Below the pieces are notes generated by a model, which saw only the letters and a program-made list of their open reading frames with translations, was not told the origin of the DNA and searched no databases. 64,000 nt of DNA from Auanema rhodensis (lineage: Eukaryota > Nematoda > Chromadorea > Rhabditida > Rhabditidae): positions 11,098,001 through 11,162,000 of the forward strand of contig OZ059897.1 in assembly GCA_964057225.1 (NCBI GenBank). Reading direction: 5' to 3'. Position 1 is the first letter of the stretch, and each line of letters begins with the position of its first letter. Of the stretch, positions 42,501-57,500 are shown piece by piece. The position numbers and the translations under genes are program-made.

Positions 42501-45500
42501 GGAAATATATTTTGAAAACCACACCACGATTGTGCATTCTTGAAAACTGTCTGTTTTAGTATGATTTCATAACACTATATATGCCTAAATAAAATGAATT
42601 TGAATACAATAATAAAGCGTCTTTTATATTATACTTTAACCTGATATAGCTTTGTATAGGTTTGTATACTGATCACATATACGGCGATAGGCTAGAACAG
42701 TTCATAACCTTCCTAAATAGATTCCGTTGAATTACCCGAATTAGAGGTAGTATCTCAATCTAACCAAAGAACTTCTGAGTTGTATATACATTTTGAAAAG
42801 AACACCACGATTGTGCAATCTTGAAAACTGTCTGTCTTAGTATGATTACATAACACTTTATATGCCTCAGTAAATGAATTTGAATATAAATATGAAGCGT
42901 CTTTTATATTATACTTTAACCTGATATAGCTTTGTATAGGTTTGTATACTGATCACTTATACGCCGATAGGCTAGAACAGTTCATAACTTCCCTAAATAG
43001 ATTCCGTTGAATCACCCGAGTTAGAGGTAGTATCTCAAACTAAGCAAAGAATTTCTGAGTTATAAATACATTTTGAAAAGCACACCACGATTGTCCAACA
43101 TTGAAAACTGTCTGTCTTAGTATAATTTCATAACTCTATATATGAATAAGTAAAATGAATTTGAATATAATAATGAAGCGTCTTTTATTTTATACTTTAA
43201 CCTGATTTAGCTTTGTATAGGTTTGTATACTGATCACATATACGGCAGTAGGCTAGAACAGTTCTTAACTTTCCTAAAAAAGATTCTGTTGAATCACCCG
43301 AGTTAGAGGTAGTATCTCAGTTTAACCAGAGAATTTCTGACTTGGAAATATATCTTGAAAACCACACCACGATTGTCCAACATTGAAAACTGTCTGTCTT
43401 AGTATAATTTCATAACTCTATATATGAATAAGTAAAATGAATTTGAATATAATAATGAAGCGTCTTTTATTTTATACTTTAACCTGATATAGCTTTGTAT
43501 AGGTTTGTATACTGATCACATATACGGCGGTAGGCTAGAACAGTTCATAACTTTCCTAAAAAAGAATCTGTTGAATCACCCGAGTTAGAGGTAGTATCTC
43601 AGTTTAACCAGAGAATTTCTGACTTGGAAATATATCTTGAAAACCACACCACGATTGTCCAACATTGAAAACTGTCTGTCTTAGTATAATTTCATAACTC
43701 TATATATGAATAAGTAAAATGAATTTGAATATAATAATGAAGCGTCTTTTATATTATACTTTAACCTGATATAGCTTTGTATGGGTTTGTATACTGATCA
43801 CTTATACGGCGATAGGCTAGAACAGTTCATAACTTTTCTAAACATTCCGTTGAATTACCCGAATTAGAGGTAGTATCTCAATCTAACCAAAGAACTTCTG
43901 TGTTGTAAATACATTTTGAAAAGAACACCACGATTGTGCAACATTGAAGACTTTCTGTTTTAGTATGATTTCATAACACTATATATGCCTAAGTAAAATG
44001 AAATTGAATATAATAGTGAAGCGTCTTTTAAATTATACTTTAACCTGATATAGCTTTGTATAGGTTTGTACACTGATCACATATACGGCGATAGGCTAAA
44101 ACAGTTCATAACTTTCCTGAATAGATTCTGTTGAATCACCCGAGTTAGAGGTAGTATCTCAGTTTAACCAGAGAATTTCTGAGTTGGAAATATATTTTGA
44201 AAACCACACCACGATTGTGCATTCTTGAAAACTGTCTGTTTTAGTATGATTTCATAACACTATATATGCCTAAATAAAATGAATTTGAATACAATAATGA
44301 AGCGTCTTTTATATCATACTTTAACCTGATATAGCTTTGTATAGGTTTGTACACTGATCACATATATGGCGATAGGCTAGAACAGTTCATAACTTTCCTA
44401 AATAGATTCTGTTGAATCACCCGAGTTAGAGGTAGTATCTCAGTTTCTGACTTGGAAATATATTTTGAAAACCACACCACAATTGTGCATTCTTGAAAAC
44501 TGTCTGTTTTAGTATGATTTCATAACACTATATATGCCTAAATAAAATGAATTTGAATATAATAATGAAGCGTCTTTTATAATATACTTTAACCTGATAT
44601 AGCTTTGTATAGGTTTGTACACTGATCACATATACGGCGATAGGCTAGAACAACTCATAACTTTCCTGAATAGCTTCCGTTGAATCACCCGAGTTAGAGG
44701 TAGTATCTCAGTTTAACCAGAGAATTTCTGACTTGGAAATATATTTTGAAAACCACACCACAATTGTCCAACATTGAAAACTGTCTGTCTTAGTATAATT
44801 TCATAACTATATATATGAATAAGTAAAATGAATTTGAATATAATAATGAAGCGTCTTTTATATTATACTTTAACCTGATATAGCTTTGTATGGGTTTGTA
44901 TACTGATCACTTATACGGCGATAGGCTAGAACAGTTCATAACTTTTCTAAACATTCCGTTGAATTACGCGAATTAGAGGTAGTATCTCAATCTAACCAAA
45001 GAACTTCTGTGTTGTAAATACATTTTGAAAAGAACACCACGATTGTGCAACATTGAAAACTTTCTGTTTTAGTATGATTTCATAACACTATATATGCCTA
45101 AGTAAAATGAAATTGAATATAATAGTGAAGCGTCTTTTAAATTATACTTTAACCTGATATAGCTTTGTATAGGTTTGTACACTGATCACATATACGGCGA
45201 TAGGCTAAAACAGTTCATAACTTTCCTGAATAGCTTCCGTTGAATCACCGGAGTTAGAGGTAGTATCTCAGTTTAACCAGAGAATTTCTGACTTGGAAAT
45301 ATATTTTGAAAACCACACCACGATTGTCCAACATTGAAAACTGTCTGTCTTAGTATAATTTCATAACTCTATATATGAATAAGTAAAATGAATTTGAATA
45401 TAATAATGAAGCGTCTTTTATATTATACTTTAACCTGATATAGCTTTGTATAGGTTTGTATACTGATCACATATACGGCGATAGGCTAAAACAGTTCATA

Positions 45501-48500
45501 ACTTTCCTAAATAGATTCTGTTGAATCACCCGAGTTAGAGGTAGTATCTCAATCTAACCAAAGAACTTCTGAGTTGTATATACATTTTGAAAACCACACC
45601 ACGATTGTGCATTCTTGAAAACTGTCTGTTTTAGTATGATTTCATAACACTATATATGCCTAAATAAAATGAATTTGAATACAATAATAAAGCGTCTTTT
45701 ATATTATACTTTAACCTGATATAGCTTTGTATAGGTTTGTATACTGATCACATATACGGCGATAGGCTAGAACAGTTCATAACCTTCCCAAATAGATTCC
45801 GTTGAATTACCCGAATTAGAGGTAGTATCTCAATCTAACCAAAGAACTTCTGAGTTGTATATACATTTTGAAAAGAACACCACGATTGTGCATTCTTGAA
45901 AACTGTCTGTTTTAGTATGATTTCATAACACTATATATGCCTAAATAAAATGAATTTGAATACAATAATGAAGCGTCTTTTATATCATACTTTAACCTGA
46001 TATAGCTTTGTATAGGTTTGTACACTGATCACATATATGGCGATAGGCTAGAACAGTTCATAACTTTCCTAAATAGATTCTGTTGAATCACCCGAGTTAG
46101 AGGTAGTATCTCAGTTTAACCAGAGAATTTCTGACTTGGAAATATATTTTAAAAACCACACCACGATTGTGCAACATTGAAAACTGTCTGTTTTAGTATG
46201 ATTTCATAACACTATATATGCCTAAATAAAATGAATTTGAATACAATAATAAAGCGTCTTTTATATTATACTTTAACCTGATATAGCTTTGTATAGGTTT
46301 GTATACTGATCACATATACGGCGATAGGCTAGAACAGTTCATAACCTTCCTAAATAGATTCCGTTGAATTACCCGAATTAGAGGTAGTATCTCAATCTAA
46401 CCAAAGAACTTCTGAGTTGTATATACATTTTGAAAAGAACACCACGATTGTGCAATCTTGAAAACTGTCTGTCTTAGTATGATTACATAACACTTTATAT
46501 GCCTCAGTAAATGAATTTGAATATAAATATGAAGCGTCTTTTATATTATACTTTAACCTGATATAGCTTTGTATAGGTTTGTATACTGATCACTTATACG
46601 CCGATAGGCTAGAACAGTTCATAACTTTCCTAAATAGATTCCGTTGAATCACCCGAGTTAGAGGTAGTATCTCAAACTAAGCAAAGAATTTCTGAGTTAT
46701 AAATACATTTTGAAAAGCACACCACGATTGTCCAACATTGAAAACTGTCTGTCTTAGTATAATTTCATAACTCTATATATGAATAAGTAAAATGAATTTG
46801 AATATAATAATGAAGCGTCTTTTATTTTATACTTTAACCTGATTTAGCTTTGTATAGGTTTGTATACTGATCACATATACGGCAGTAGGCTAGAACAGTT
46901 CTTAACTTTCCTAAAAAAGATTCTGTTGAATCACCCGAGTTAGAGGTAGTATCTCAGTTTAACCAGAGAATTTCTGACTTGGAAATATATCTTGAAAACC
47001 ACACCACGATTGTCCAACATTGAAAACTGTCTGTCTTAGTATAATTTCATAACTCTATATATGAATAAGTAAAATGAATTTGAATATAATAATGAAGCGT
47101 CTTTTATTTTATACTTTAACCTGATATAGCTTTGTATAGGTTTGTATACTGATCACTTATACGGCGATAGGCTAGAACAGTTCATAACTTTTCTAAACAT
47201 TCCGTTGAATTACCCGAATTAGAGGTAGTATCTCAATCTAACCAAAGAACTTCTGTGTTGTAAATACATTTTGAAAAGAACACCACGATTGTGCAACATT
47301 GAAGACTTTCTGTTTTAGTATGATTTCATAACACTATATATGCCTAAGTAAAATGAAATTGAATATAATAGTGAAGCGTCTTTTAAATTATACTTTAACC
47401 TGATATAGCTTTGTATAGGTTTGTACACTGATCACATATACGGCGATAGGCTAAAACAGTTCATAACTTTCCTGAATAGATTCTGTTGAATCACCCGAGT
47501 TAGAGGTAGTATCTCAGTTTAACCAGAGAATTTCTGAGTTGGAAATATATTTTGAAAACCACACCACGATTGTGCATTCTTGAAAACTGTCTGTTTTAGT
47601 ATGATTTCATAACACTATATATGCCTAAATAAAATGAATTTGAATACAATAATGAAGCGTCTTTTATATCATACTTTAACCTGATATAGCTTTGTATAGG
47701 TTTGTACACTGATCACATATATGGCGATAGGCTAGAACAGTTCATAACTTTCCTAAATAGATTCTGTTGAATCACCCGAGTTAGAGGTAGTATCTCAGTT
47801 TCTGACTTGGAAATATATTTTGAAAACCACACCACAATTGTGCATTCTTGAAAACTGTCTGTTTTAGTATGATTTCATAACACTATATATGCCTAAATAA
47901 AATGAATTTGAATATAATAATGAAGCGTCTTTTATAATATACTTTAACCTGATATAGCTTTGTATAGGTTTGTACACTGATCACATATACGGCGATAGGC
48001 TAGAACAACTCATAACTTTCCTGAATAGCTTCCGTTGAATCACCCGAGTTAGAGGTAGTATCTCAGTTTAACCAGAGAATTTCTGACTTGGAAATATATT
48101 TTGAAAACCACACCACAATTGTCCAACATTGAAAACTGTCTGTCTTAGTATAATTTTATAACTCTATATATGAATAAGTAAAATGAATTTGAATATAATA
48201 ATGAAGCGTCTTTTATATTATACTTTAACCTGATGTAGCTTTGTATGGGTTTGTATACTGATCACTTATACGGCGATAGGCTAGAACAGTTCATAACTTT
48301 CCTAAACATTCCGTTGAATTATCCGAATTAGAGATAGTATCTCAATCTAACCAAAGAACTTCTGAGTTGTAAATACATTTTGAAAAGAACACCACGATTG
48401 TGCAACATTGAAAACTGTCTGTCTTAGTATGATTACATAACACTTTATATGCCTCAGTAAAATAAACTTGAATATAAATATGAAGCATCTTTTATATTAT

Positions 48501-51500
48501 ACTTTAACCTGATATAGCTATAAATAGGTTTGTATACTGATCACATATACGGCGATAGGCTAGAACAGTTCATAACTTTCCTGAATAGCTTCCGTTGAAT
48601 CACCCGAGTTAGAGGTAGTATCTCAGTTTAACCAGAGAATTTCTGAGTTGGAAATATATTTTGAAAACCACACCACGATTGTGCATTCTTGAAAACTGTC
48701 TGTTTTAGTATGATTTCATAACACTATATATGCATGAATAAAATGAATTTGAATACAATAATGAAGCGTCTTTTATATCATACTTTAACCTGATATAGCT
48801 TTGTATAGGTTTGTACACTGATCACATATATGGCGATAGGCTAGAACAGTTCATAACTTTCCTAAATAGATTCTGTTGAATCACCCGAGTTAGAGGTAGT
48901 ATCTCAGTTTCTGACTTGGAAATATATTATAAAACCACACCACAATTGTGCATTCTTGAAAACTGTCTGTTTTAGTATGATTTCATAACACTATATATGC
49001 CTAAATAAAATGAATTTGAATATAATAATGAAGCGTCTTTTATAATATACTTTAACCTGATATAGCTTTGTATAGGTTTGTACACTGATCACATATACGG
49101 CGATAGGCTAGAACAGTTCATAACTTTCCTGAATAGCTTCCGTTGAATCACCCGAGTTAGAGGTAGTATCTCAGTTTAACCAGAGAATTTCTGAAATGGA
49201 AATATATTTTAAAAACCACACCACGATTGTGCAACATTGAAAACTGTCTGTTTTAGTATGATTTCATAACTATATATATGAATAAGTAAAATGAATTTGA
49301 ATATAATAATGAAGCGTCTTTTATATTATACTTTAACCTGATATAGCTTTGTATGGGTTTGTATACTGATCACTTATACGGCGATAGGCTAGAACAGTTC
49401 ATAACTTTTCTAAACATTCCGTTGAATTACGCGAATTAGAGGTAGTATCTCAATCTAACCAAAGAACTTCTGTGTTGTAAATACATTTTGAAAAGAACAC
49501 CACGATTGTGCAACATTGAAAACTTTCTGTTTTAGTATGATTTCATAACACTATATATGCCTAAGTAAAATGAAATTGAATATAATAGTGAAGCGTCTTT
49601 TAAATTATACTTTAACCTGATATAGCTTTGTATAGGTTTGTACACTGATCACATATACGGCGATAGGCTAAAACAGTTCATAACTTTCCTGAATAGCTTC
49701 CGTTGAATCACCGGAGTTAGAGGTAGTATCTCAGTTTAACCAGAGAATTTCTGAGTTGGAAATATATTTTGAAAACCACACCACGATTGTGCATTCTTGA
49801 AAACTGTCTGTTTTAGTATGATTTCATAACACTATATATGCCTAAATAAAATGAATTTGAATACAATAATGAAGCGTCTTTTATATCATACTTTAACCTG
49901 ATATAGCTTTGTATAGGTTTGTACACTGATCACATATATGGCGATAGGCTAGAACAGTTCATAACTTTCCTAAATAGATTCTGTTGAATCACCCGAGTTA
50001 GAGGTAGTATCTCAATCTAACCAAAGAACTTCTGAGTTGTATATACATTTTGAAAACCACACCACGATTGTGCATTCTTGAAAACTGTCTGTTTTAGTAT
50101 GATTTCATAACACTATATATGCCTAAATAAAATGAATTTGAATACAATAATAAAGCGTCTTTTATATTATACTTTAACCTGATATAGCTTTGTATAGGTT
50201 TGTATACTGATCACATATACGGCGATAGGCTAGAACAGTTCATAACCTTCCTAAATAGATTCCGTTGAATTACCCGAATTAGAGGTAGTATCTCAATCTA
50301 ACCAAAGAACTTCTGAGTTGTATATACATTTTGAAAAGAACACCACGATTGTGCATTCTTGAAAACTGTCTGTTTTAGTATGATTTCATAACACTATATA
50401 TGCCTAAATAAAATGAATTTGAATATAATAATGAAGCGTCTTTTATATCATACTTTAACCTGATATAGCTTTGTATAGGTTTGTACACTGATCACATATA
50501 TGGCGATAGGCTAGAACAGTTCATAACTTTCCTAAATAGATTCTGTTGAATCACCCGAGTTAGAGGTAGTATCTCAGTTTAACCAGAGAATTTCTGACTT
50601 GGAAATATATTTTAAAAACCACACCACGATTGTGCAACATTGAAAACTGTCTGTTTTAGTATGATTTCATAACACTATATATGCCTAAATAAAATGAATT
50701 TGAATACAATAATAAAGCGTCTTTTATATTATACTTTAACCTGATATAGCTTTGTATAGGTTTGTATACTGATCACATATACGGCGATAGGCTAGAACAG
50801 TTCATAACCTTCCTAAATAGATTCCGTTGAATTACCCGAATTAGAGGTAGTATCTCAATCTAACCAAAGAACTTCTGAGTTGTATATACATTTTGAAAAG
50901 AACACCACGATTGTGCAATCTTGAAAACTGTCTGTCTTAGTATGATTACATAACACTTTATATGCCTCAGTAAATGAATTTGAATATAAATATGAAGCGT
51001 CTTTTATATTATACTTTAACCTGATATAGCTTTGTATAGGTTTGTATACTGATCACTTATACGCCGATAGGCTAGAACAGTTCATAACTTTCCTAAATAG
51101 ATTCCGTTGAATCACCCGAGTTAGAGGTAGTATCTCAAACTAAGCAAAGAATTTCTGAGTTATAAATACATTTTGAAAAGCACACCACGATTGTCCAACA
51201 TTGAAAACTGTCTGTCTTAGTATAATTTCATAACTCTATATATGAATAAGTAAAATGAATTTGAATATAATAATGAAGCGTCTTTTATTTTATACTTTAA
51301 CCTGATTTAGCTTTGTATAGGTTTGTATACTGATCACATATACGGCAGTAGGCTAGAACAGTTCTTAACTTTCCTAAAAAAGATTCTGTTGAATCACCCG
51401 AGTTAGAGGTAGTATCTCAGTTTAACCAGAGAATTTCTGACTTGGAAATATATCTTGAAAACCACACCACGATTGTCCAACATTGAAAACTGTCTGTCTT

Positions 51501-54500
51501 AGTATAATTTCATAACTCTATATATGAATAAGTAAAATGAATTTGAATATAATAATGAAGCGTCTTTTATTTTATACTTTAACCTGATATAGCTTTGTAT
51601 AGGTTTGTATACTGATCACATATACGGCGGTAGGCTAGAACAGTTCATAACTTTCCTAAAAAAGATTCTGTTGAATCACCCGAGTTAGAGGTAGTATCTC
51701 AGTTTAACCAGAGAATTTCTGACTTGGAAATATATCTTGAAAACCACACCACGATTGTCCAACATTGAAAACTGTCTGTCTTAGTATAATTTCATAACTC
51801 TATATATGAATAAGTAAAATGAATTTGAATATAATAATGAAGCGTCTTTTATATTATACTTTAACCTGATATAGCTTTGTATGGGTTTGTATACTGATCA
51901 CTTATACGGCGATAGGCTAGAACAGTTCATAACTTTTCTAAACATTCCGTTGAATTACCCGAATTAGAGGTAGTATCTCAATCTAACCAAAGAACTTCTG
52001 TGTTGTAAATACATTTTGAAAAGAACACCACGATTGTGCAACATTGAAAACTTTCTGTTTTAGTATGATTTCATAACACTATATATGCCTAAGTAAAATG
52101 AAATTGAATATAATAGTGAAGCGTCTTTTAAATTATACTTTAACCTGATATAGCTTTGTATAGGTTTGTACACTGATCACATATACGGCGATAGGCTAAA
52201 ACAGTTCATAACTTTCCTGAATAGATTCTGTTGAATCACCCGAGTTAGAGGTAGTATCTCAGTTTAACCAGAGAATTTCTGAGTTGGAAATATATTTTGA
52301 AAACCACACCACGATTGTGCATTCTTGAAAACTGTCTGTTTTAGTATGATTTCATAACGCTATATATGCCTAAATAAAATGAATTTGAATACAATAATGA
52401 AGCGTCTTTTATATCATACTTTAACCTGATATAGCTTTGTATAGGTTTGTACACTGATCACATATATGGCGATAGGCTAGAACAGTTCATAACTTTCCTA
52501 AATAGATTCTGTTGAATCACCCGATTTAGAGGTAGTATCTCAGTTTAACCAGAGAATTTCTGACTTGGAAATATATTTTAAAAACCACACCACGATTGTG
52601 CAACATTGAAAACTGTCTGTTTTAGTATGATTTCATAACACTATATATGCCTAAGTAAAATGAATTTGAATACAATAATAAAGCGTCTTTTATATTATAC
52701 TTTAACCTGATATAGCTTTGTATAGGTTTGTATACTGATCACATATACGGCGATAGGCTAAAACAGTTCATAACCTTCCTAAATAGATTCCGTTGAATTA
52801 CCCGAATTAGAGGTAGTATCTCAATCTAACCAAAGAACTTCTGAGTTGTATATACATTTTGAAAAGAACACCACGATTGTGCATTCTTGAAAACTGTCTG
52901 TTTTAGTATGATTTTATAACACTATATATGCCTAAATAAAATGAATTTGAATACAATAATGAAGCGTCTTTTATATCATACTTTAACCTGATATAGCTTT
53001 GTATAGGTTTGTACACTGATCACATATATGGCGATAGGCTAGAACAGTTCATAACTTTCCTAAATAGATTCTGTTGAATCACCCGAGTTAGAGGTAGTAT
53101 CTCAGTTTAACCAGAGAATTTCTGACTTGGAAATATATTTTAAAAACCACACCACGATTGTGCAACATTGAAAACTGTCTGTTTTAGTATGATTTCATAA
53201 CACTATATATGCCTAAATAAAATGAATTTGAACATAATAATGAAGCGTCTTTTATTTTATACTTTAACCTGATATAGCTTTGTATAGGTTTGTACACTGA
53301 TCACATATATGGCGATAGGCTAGAACAGTTCATAACTTTCCTAAATAGATTCTGTTGAATCACCCGAGTTAGAGGTAGTATCTCAGTTTAACCAGAAAAT
53401 TTCTGACTTGGAAATATATTTTAAAAACCACACCACGATTGTGCAACATTGAAAACTGTCTGTTTTAGTATGATTTCATAACACTATATATGCCTAAATA
53501 AAATGAATTTGAATATAAATATGAAGCGTCTTTTATATTATACTTTAACCTGATATAGCTTTGTATAGGTTTGTATACTGATCACTTATACGCCGATAGG
53601 CTAGAACAGTTCATAACTTTCCTAAATAGATTCCGTTGAATCACCCGAGTTAGAGGTAGTATCTCAAACTAAGCAAAGAATTTCTGACTTGGAAATATAT
53701 TTTAAAAACCACACCACGATTGTGCAACATTGAAAACTGTCTGTTTTAGTATGATTTCATAACACTATATATGAATAAGTAAAATGAATTTGAATATAAT
53801 AATGAAGCGTCTTTTATTTTATACTTTAACCTGATATAGCTTTGTATAGGTTTGTATACTGATCACATATACGGCGGTAGGCTAGAACAGTTCATAACTT
53901 TTCTTAAAAAGATTCTGTTGAATCACCCGAGTTAGAGGTAGTATCTCAGTTTAACCAGAGAATTTCTGACTTGGAAATATATCTTGAAAACCACACCACG
54001 ATTGTCCAACATTGAAAACTGTCTGTCTTAGTATAATTTCATAACTCTATATATGCCTAAGTAAAATGAATTTGAATACAAAAATAAAGCGTCTTTTATA
54101 TTATACTTTAACCTGATGTAGCTTTGTATGGAATTGTATACTGATCGCTTATACGGCGATAGGCTAGAACAATTCATAACTTTCCTAAACATTCCGTTGA
54201 ATTACCCGAATTAGAGATAGTATCTCAATCTAACCAAAGAACTTCTGAGTTGTAAATACATTTCGAAAAGAACACCACTATTGTGCAACATTGAAAACTG
54301 TCTGTCTTAGTATGATTACATAACACTTTATATGCCTCAGTAAAATGAATTTGAATTTAAATATGAAGCGTCTTTCATATTATACTTTAACCTGATATAG
54401 CTTTGTATAGGTTTGTATACTGATCACTTATACGGCGATAGGCTAGAACAGTTCATAACTTTCCTAAAAAGATTCCGTTGAATCACCCGAGTTAGAGGTA

Positions 54501-57500
54501 GTATCTCAGTTTAACCAGAGAATTTCTGAGTTGGAAATATATTTTAAAAACCACACCACGATTGTGCAATCTTGAAAACTGTCTGTCTTAGTATGATTAA
54601 ATAACACTTTATATGCCTCAGTAAAATGAATTTGAATACAATAATGAAGCATCTTTTATATTATACTTTAACCTGATATAGCTTTGTATAGGTTTGTACA
54701 CTGATCACATATATGGCGATAGGCTAGAACAGTTCATAACTTTCCTAAATAGATTCTGTTGAATCACCCGAGTTAGAGGTAGTATCTCAGTTTAACCAGA
54801 GAATTTCTGACTTGGAAATATATTTTGAAAACCACACCACGATTGTCCAACATTGAAAACTGTCTGTTTTAGTATGATTTCATAACACTATATATGCCTA
54901 AATAAAATGAATTTGAATATAATAATGAAGCGTCTTTTATATTATACTTTAACCTGATATAGCTTTGTATAGGTTTGTACACTGATCACATATACGGCGA
55001 TAGGCTAGAACAGTTCATAACTTTCTTAAATAGATTCCGTTGAATCACCCGAGTTAGAGGTAGTATCTCAGTTTAACCAGAGAATTTCTGAAATGTGAAT
55101 ACGTTTTGAAAAGCACACCACGATTGTGCATTCTTGAAAACTGTCTGTTTTAGTATGATTTCATAACACTATATATGCCTAAATAAAATGAATTTGAATA
55201 CAATAATGAAGCGTCTTTTATATTATACTTTAACCTGATATAGCTTTGTATAGGTTTGTACACTGATCACATATATGGCGATAAGCTAGAACAGTTCATA
55301 ACTTTCCTAAATAGATTCTGTTGAATCACCCGAGTGAAAAGAACACCACGATTGTGCAATCTTGAAAACTGTCTGTCTTAGTATGATTACATAACACTTT
55401 ATATGCCTCAGTAAAATGAATTTGAATATAAATATGAAGCGTCTTTTATATTATACTTTAACCTAATATAGCTTTGTATGGGTTTGTATACTGATCACTT
55501 ATACGGCGATAGGCTAGAACAGTTCATAACTTTCTTAAATAGATTCCGTTGAATCACCCGAGTTAGAGGTACTATCTCAGTTTAACCAGAGAATTTCTGA
55601 GTTGTGAATACATTTTGAAAAGCACACCACGATTGTGCAACATTGAAAACTGTCTGTTTCAGTATGATTTCATAACACTATATATGCCTAAGTAAAATGA
55701 ATTTGAATACAAAAATAAAGCGTCTTTTATATTATACTTTAACCTGATATAGCTTTGTATAGGTTTGTACACTGATCACTTATACGGCGATAGGCTAGAA
55801 CAGTTCATAACCTTCCTAAATAGATTCCGTTGAATTACCCGAATTAGAGGTAGTATCTCAATCTAACCAAAGAACTTCTGAGTTGTATATACATTTTGAA
55901 AAGAACACCACGATTGTGCAATCTTGAAAACTGTCTGTCTTAGTATGATTACATAACACTTTATATGCCTCAGTAAATGAATTTGAATATAAATATGAAG
56001 CGTCTTTTATATTATACTTTAACCTAATATAGCTTTGTATGGGTTTGTACACTGATCACATATATGGCGATAGGCTAGAACAGTTCATAACCTTCCTAAA
56101 TAGATTCCGTTGAATTACCCGAATTAGAGGTAGTATCTCAATCTAACCAAAGAACTTCTGAGTTGTATATACATTTTGAAAAGAACACCACGATTGTGCA
56201 ATCTTGAAAACTGTCTGTCTTAGTATGATTACATAACACTTTATATGCCTCAGTAAATGAATTTGAATATAAATATGAAGCGTCTTTTATATTATACTTT
56301 AACCTAATATAGCTTTGTATGGGTTTGTACACTGATCACATATATGGCGATAGGCTAGAACAGTTCATAACTTTCCTAAATAGATTCTGTTGAATCACCC
56401 GAGTTAGAGGTAGTATCTCAGTTTAACCAGAGAATTTCTGACTTGGAAATATATTTTAAAAACCACACCACGATTGTGCAACATTGAAAACTGTCTGTTT
56501 TAGTATGATTTCATAACACTATATATGCCTAAATAAAATGAATTTGAACATAATAATGAAGCGTCTTTTATTTTATACTTTAACCTGATATAGCTTTGTA
56601 TAGGTTTGTACACTGATCACATATATGGCGATAGGCTAGAACAGTTCATAACTTTCCTAAATAGATTCTGTTGAATCACCCGAGTTAGAGGTAGTATCTC
56701 AGTTTAACCAGAAAATTTCTGACTTGGAAATATATTTTAAAAACCACACCACGATTGTGCAACATTGAAAACTGTCTGTTTTAGTATGATTTCATAACAC
56801 TATATATGCCTAAATAAAATGAATTTGAATATAAATATGAAGCGTCTTTTATATTATACTTTAACCTGATGTAGCTTTGTATGGAATTGTATACTGATCG
56901 CTTATACGGCGATAGGCTAGAACAATTCATAACTTTCCTAAACATTCCGTTGAATTACCCGAATTAGAGATAGTATCTCAATCTAACCAAAGAACTTCTG
57001 AGTTGTAAATACATTTCGAAAAGAACACCACTATTGTGCAACATTGAAAACTGTCTGTCTTAGTATGATTACATAACACTTTATATGCCTCAGTAAAATG
57101 AATTTGAATTTAAATATGAAGCGTCTTTCATATTATACTTTAACCTGATATAGCTTTGTATAGGTTTGTATACTGATCACTTATACGGCGATAGGCTAGA
57201 ACAGTTCATAACTTTCCTAAAAAGATTCCGTTGAATCACCCGAGTTAGAGGTAGTATCTCAAACTAAGCAAAGAATTTCTGACTTGGAAATATATTTTAA
57301 AAACCACACCACGATTGTGCAACATTGAAAACTGTCTGTTTTAGTATGATTTCATAACACTATATATGAATAAGTAAAATGAATTTGAATATAATAATGA
57401 AGCGTCTTTTATTTTATACTTTAACCTGATATAGCTTTGTATAGGTTTGTATACTGATCACATATACGGCGGTAGGCTAGAACAGTTCATAACTTTTCTT

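Noticed and set aside
41283..56332. Open frames of 64-71 residues in the right satellite (41283-41498, 55858-56052, 56138-56332)
   Set aside because: They exist only in monomers lacking a given stop. The two identical ones are simply a duplicated monomer. Neighbouring monomers break the frame.
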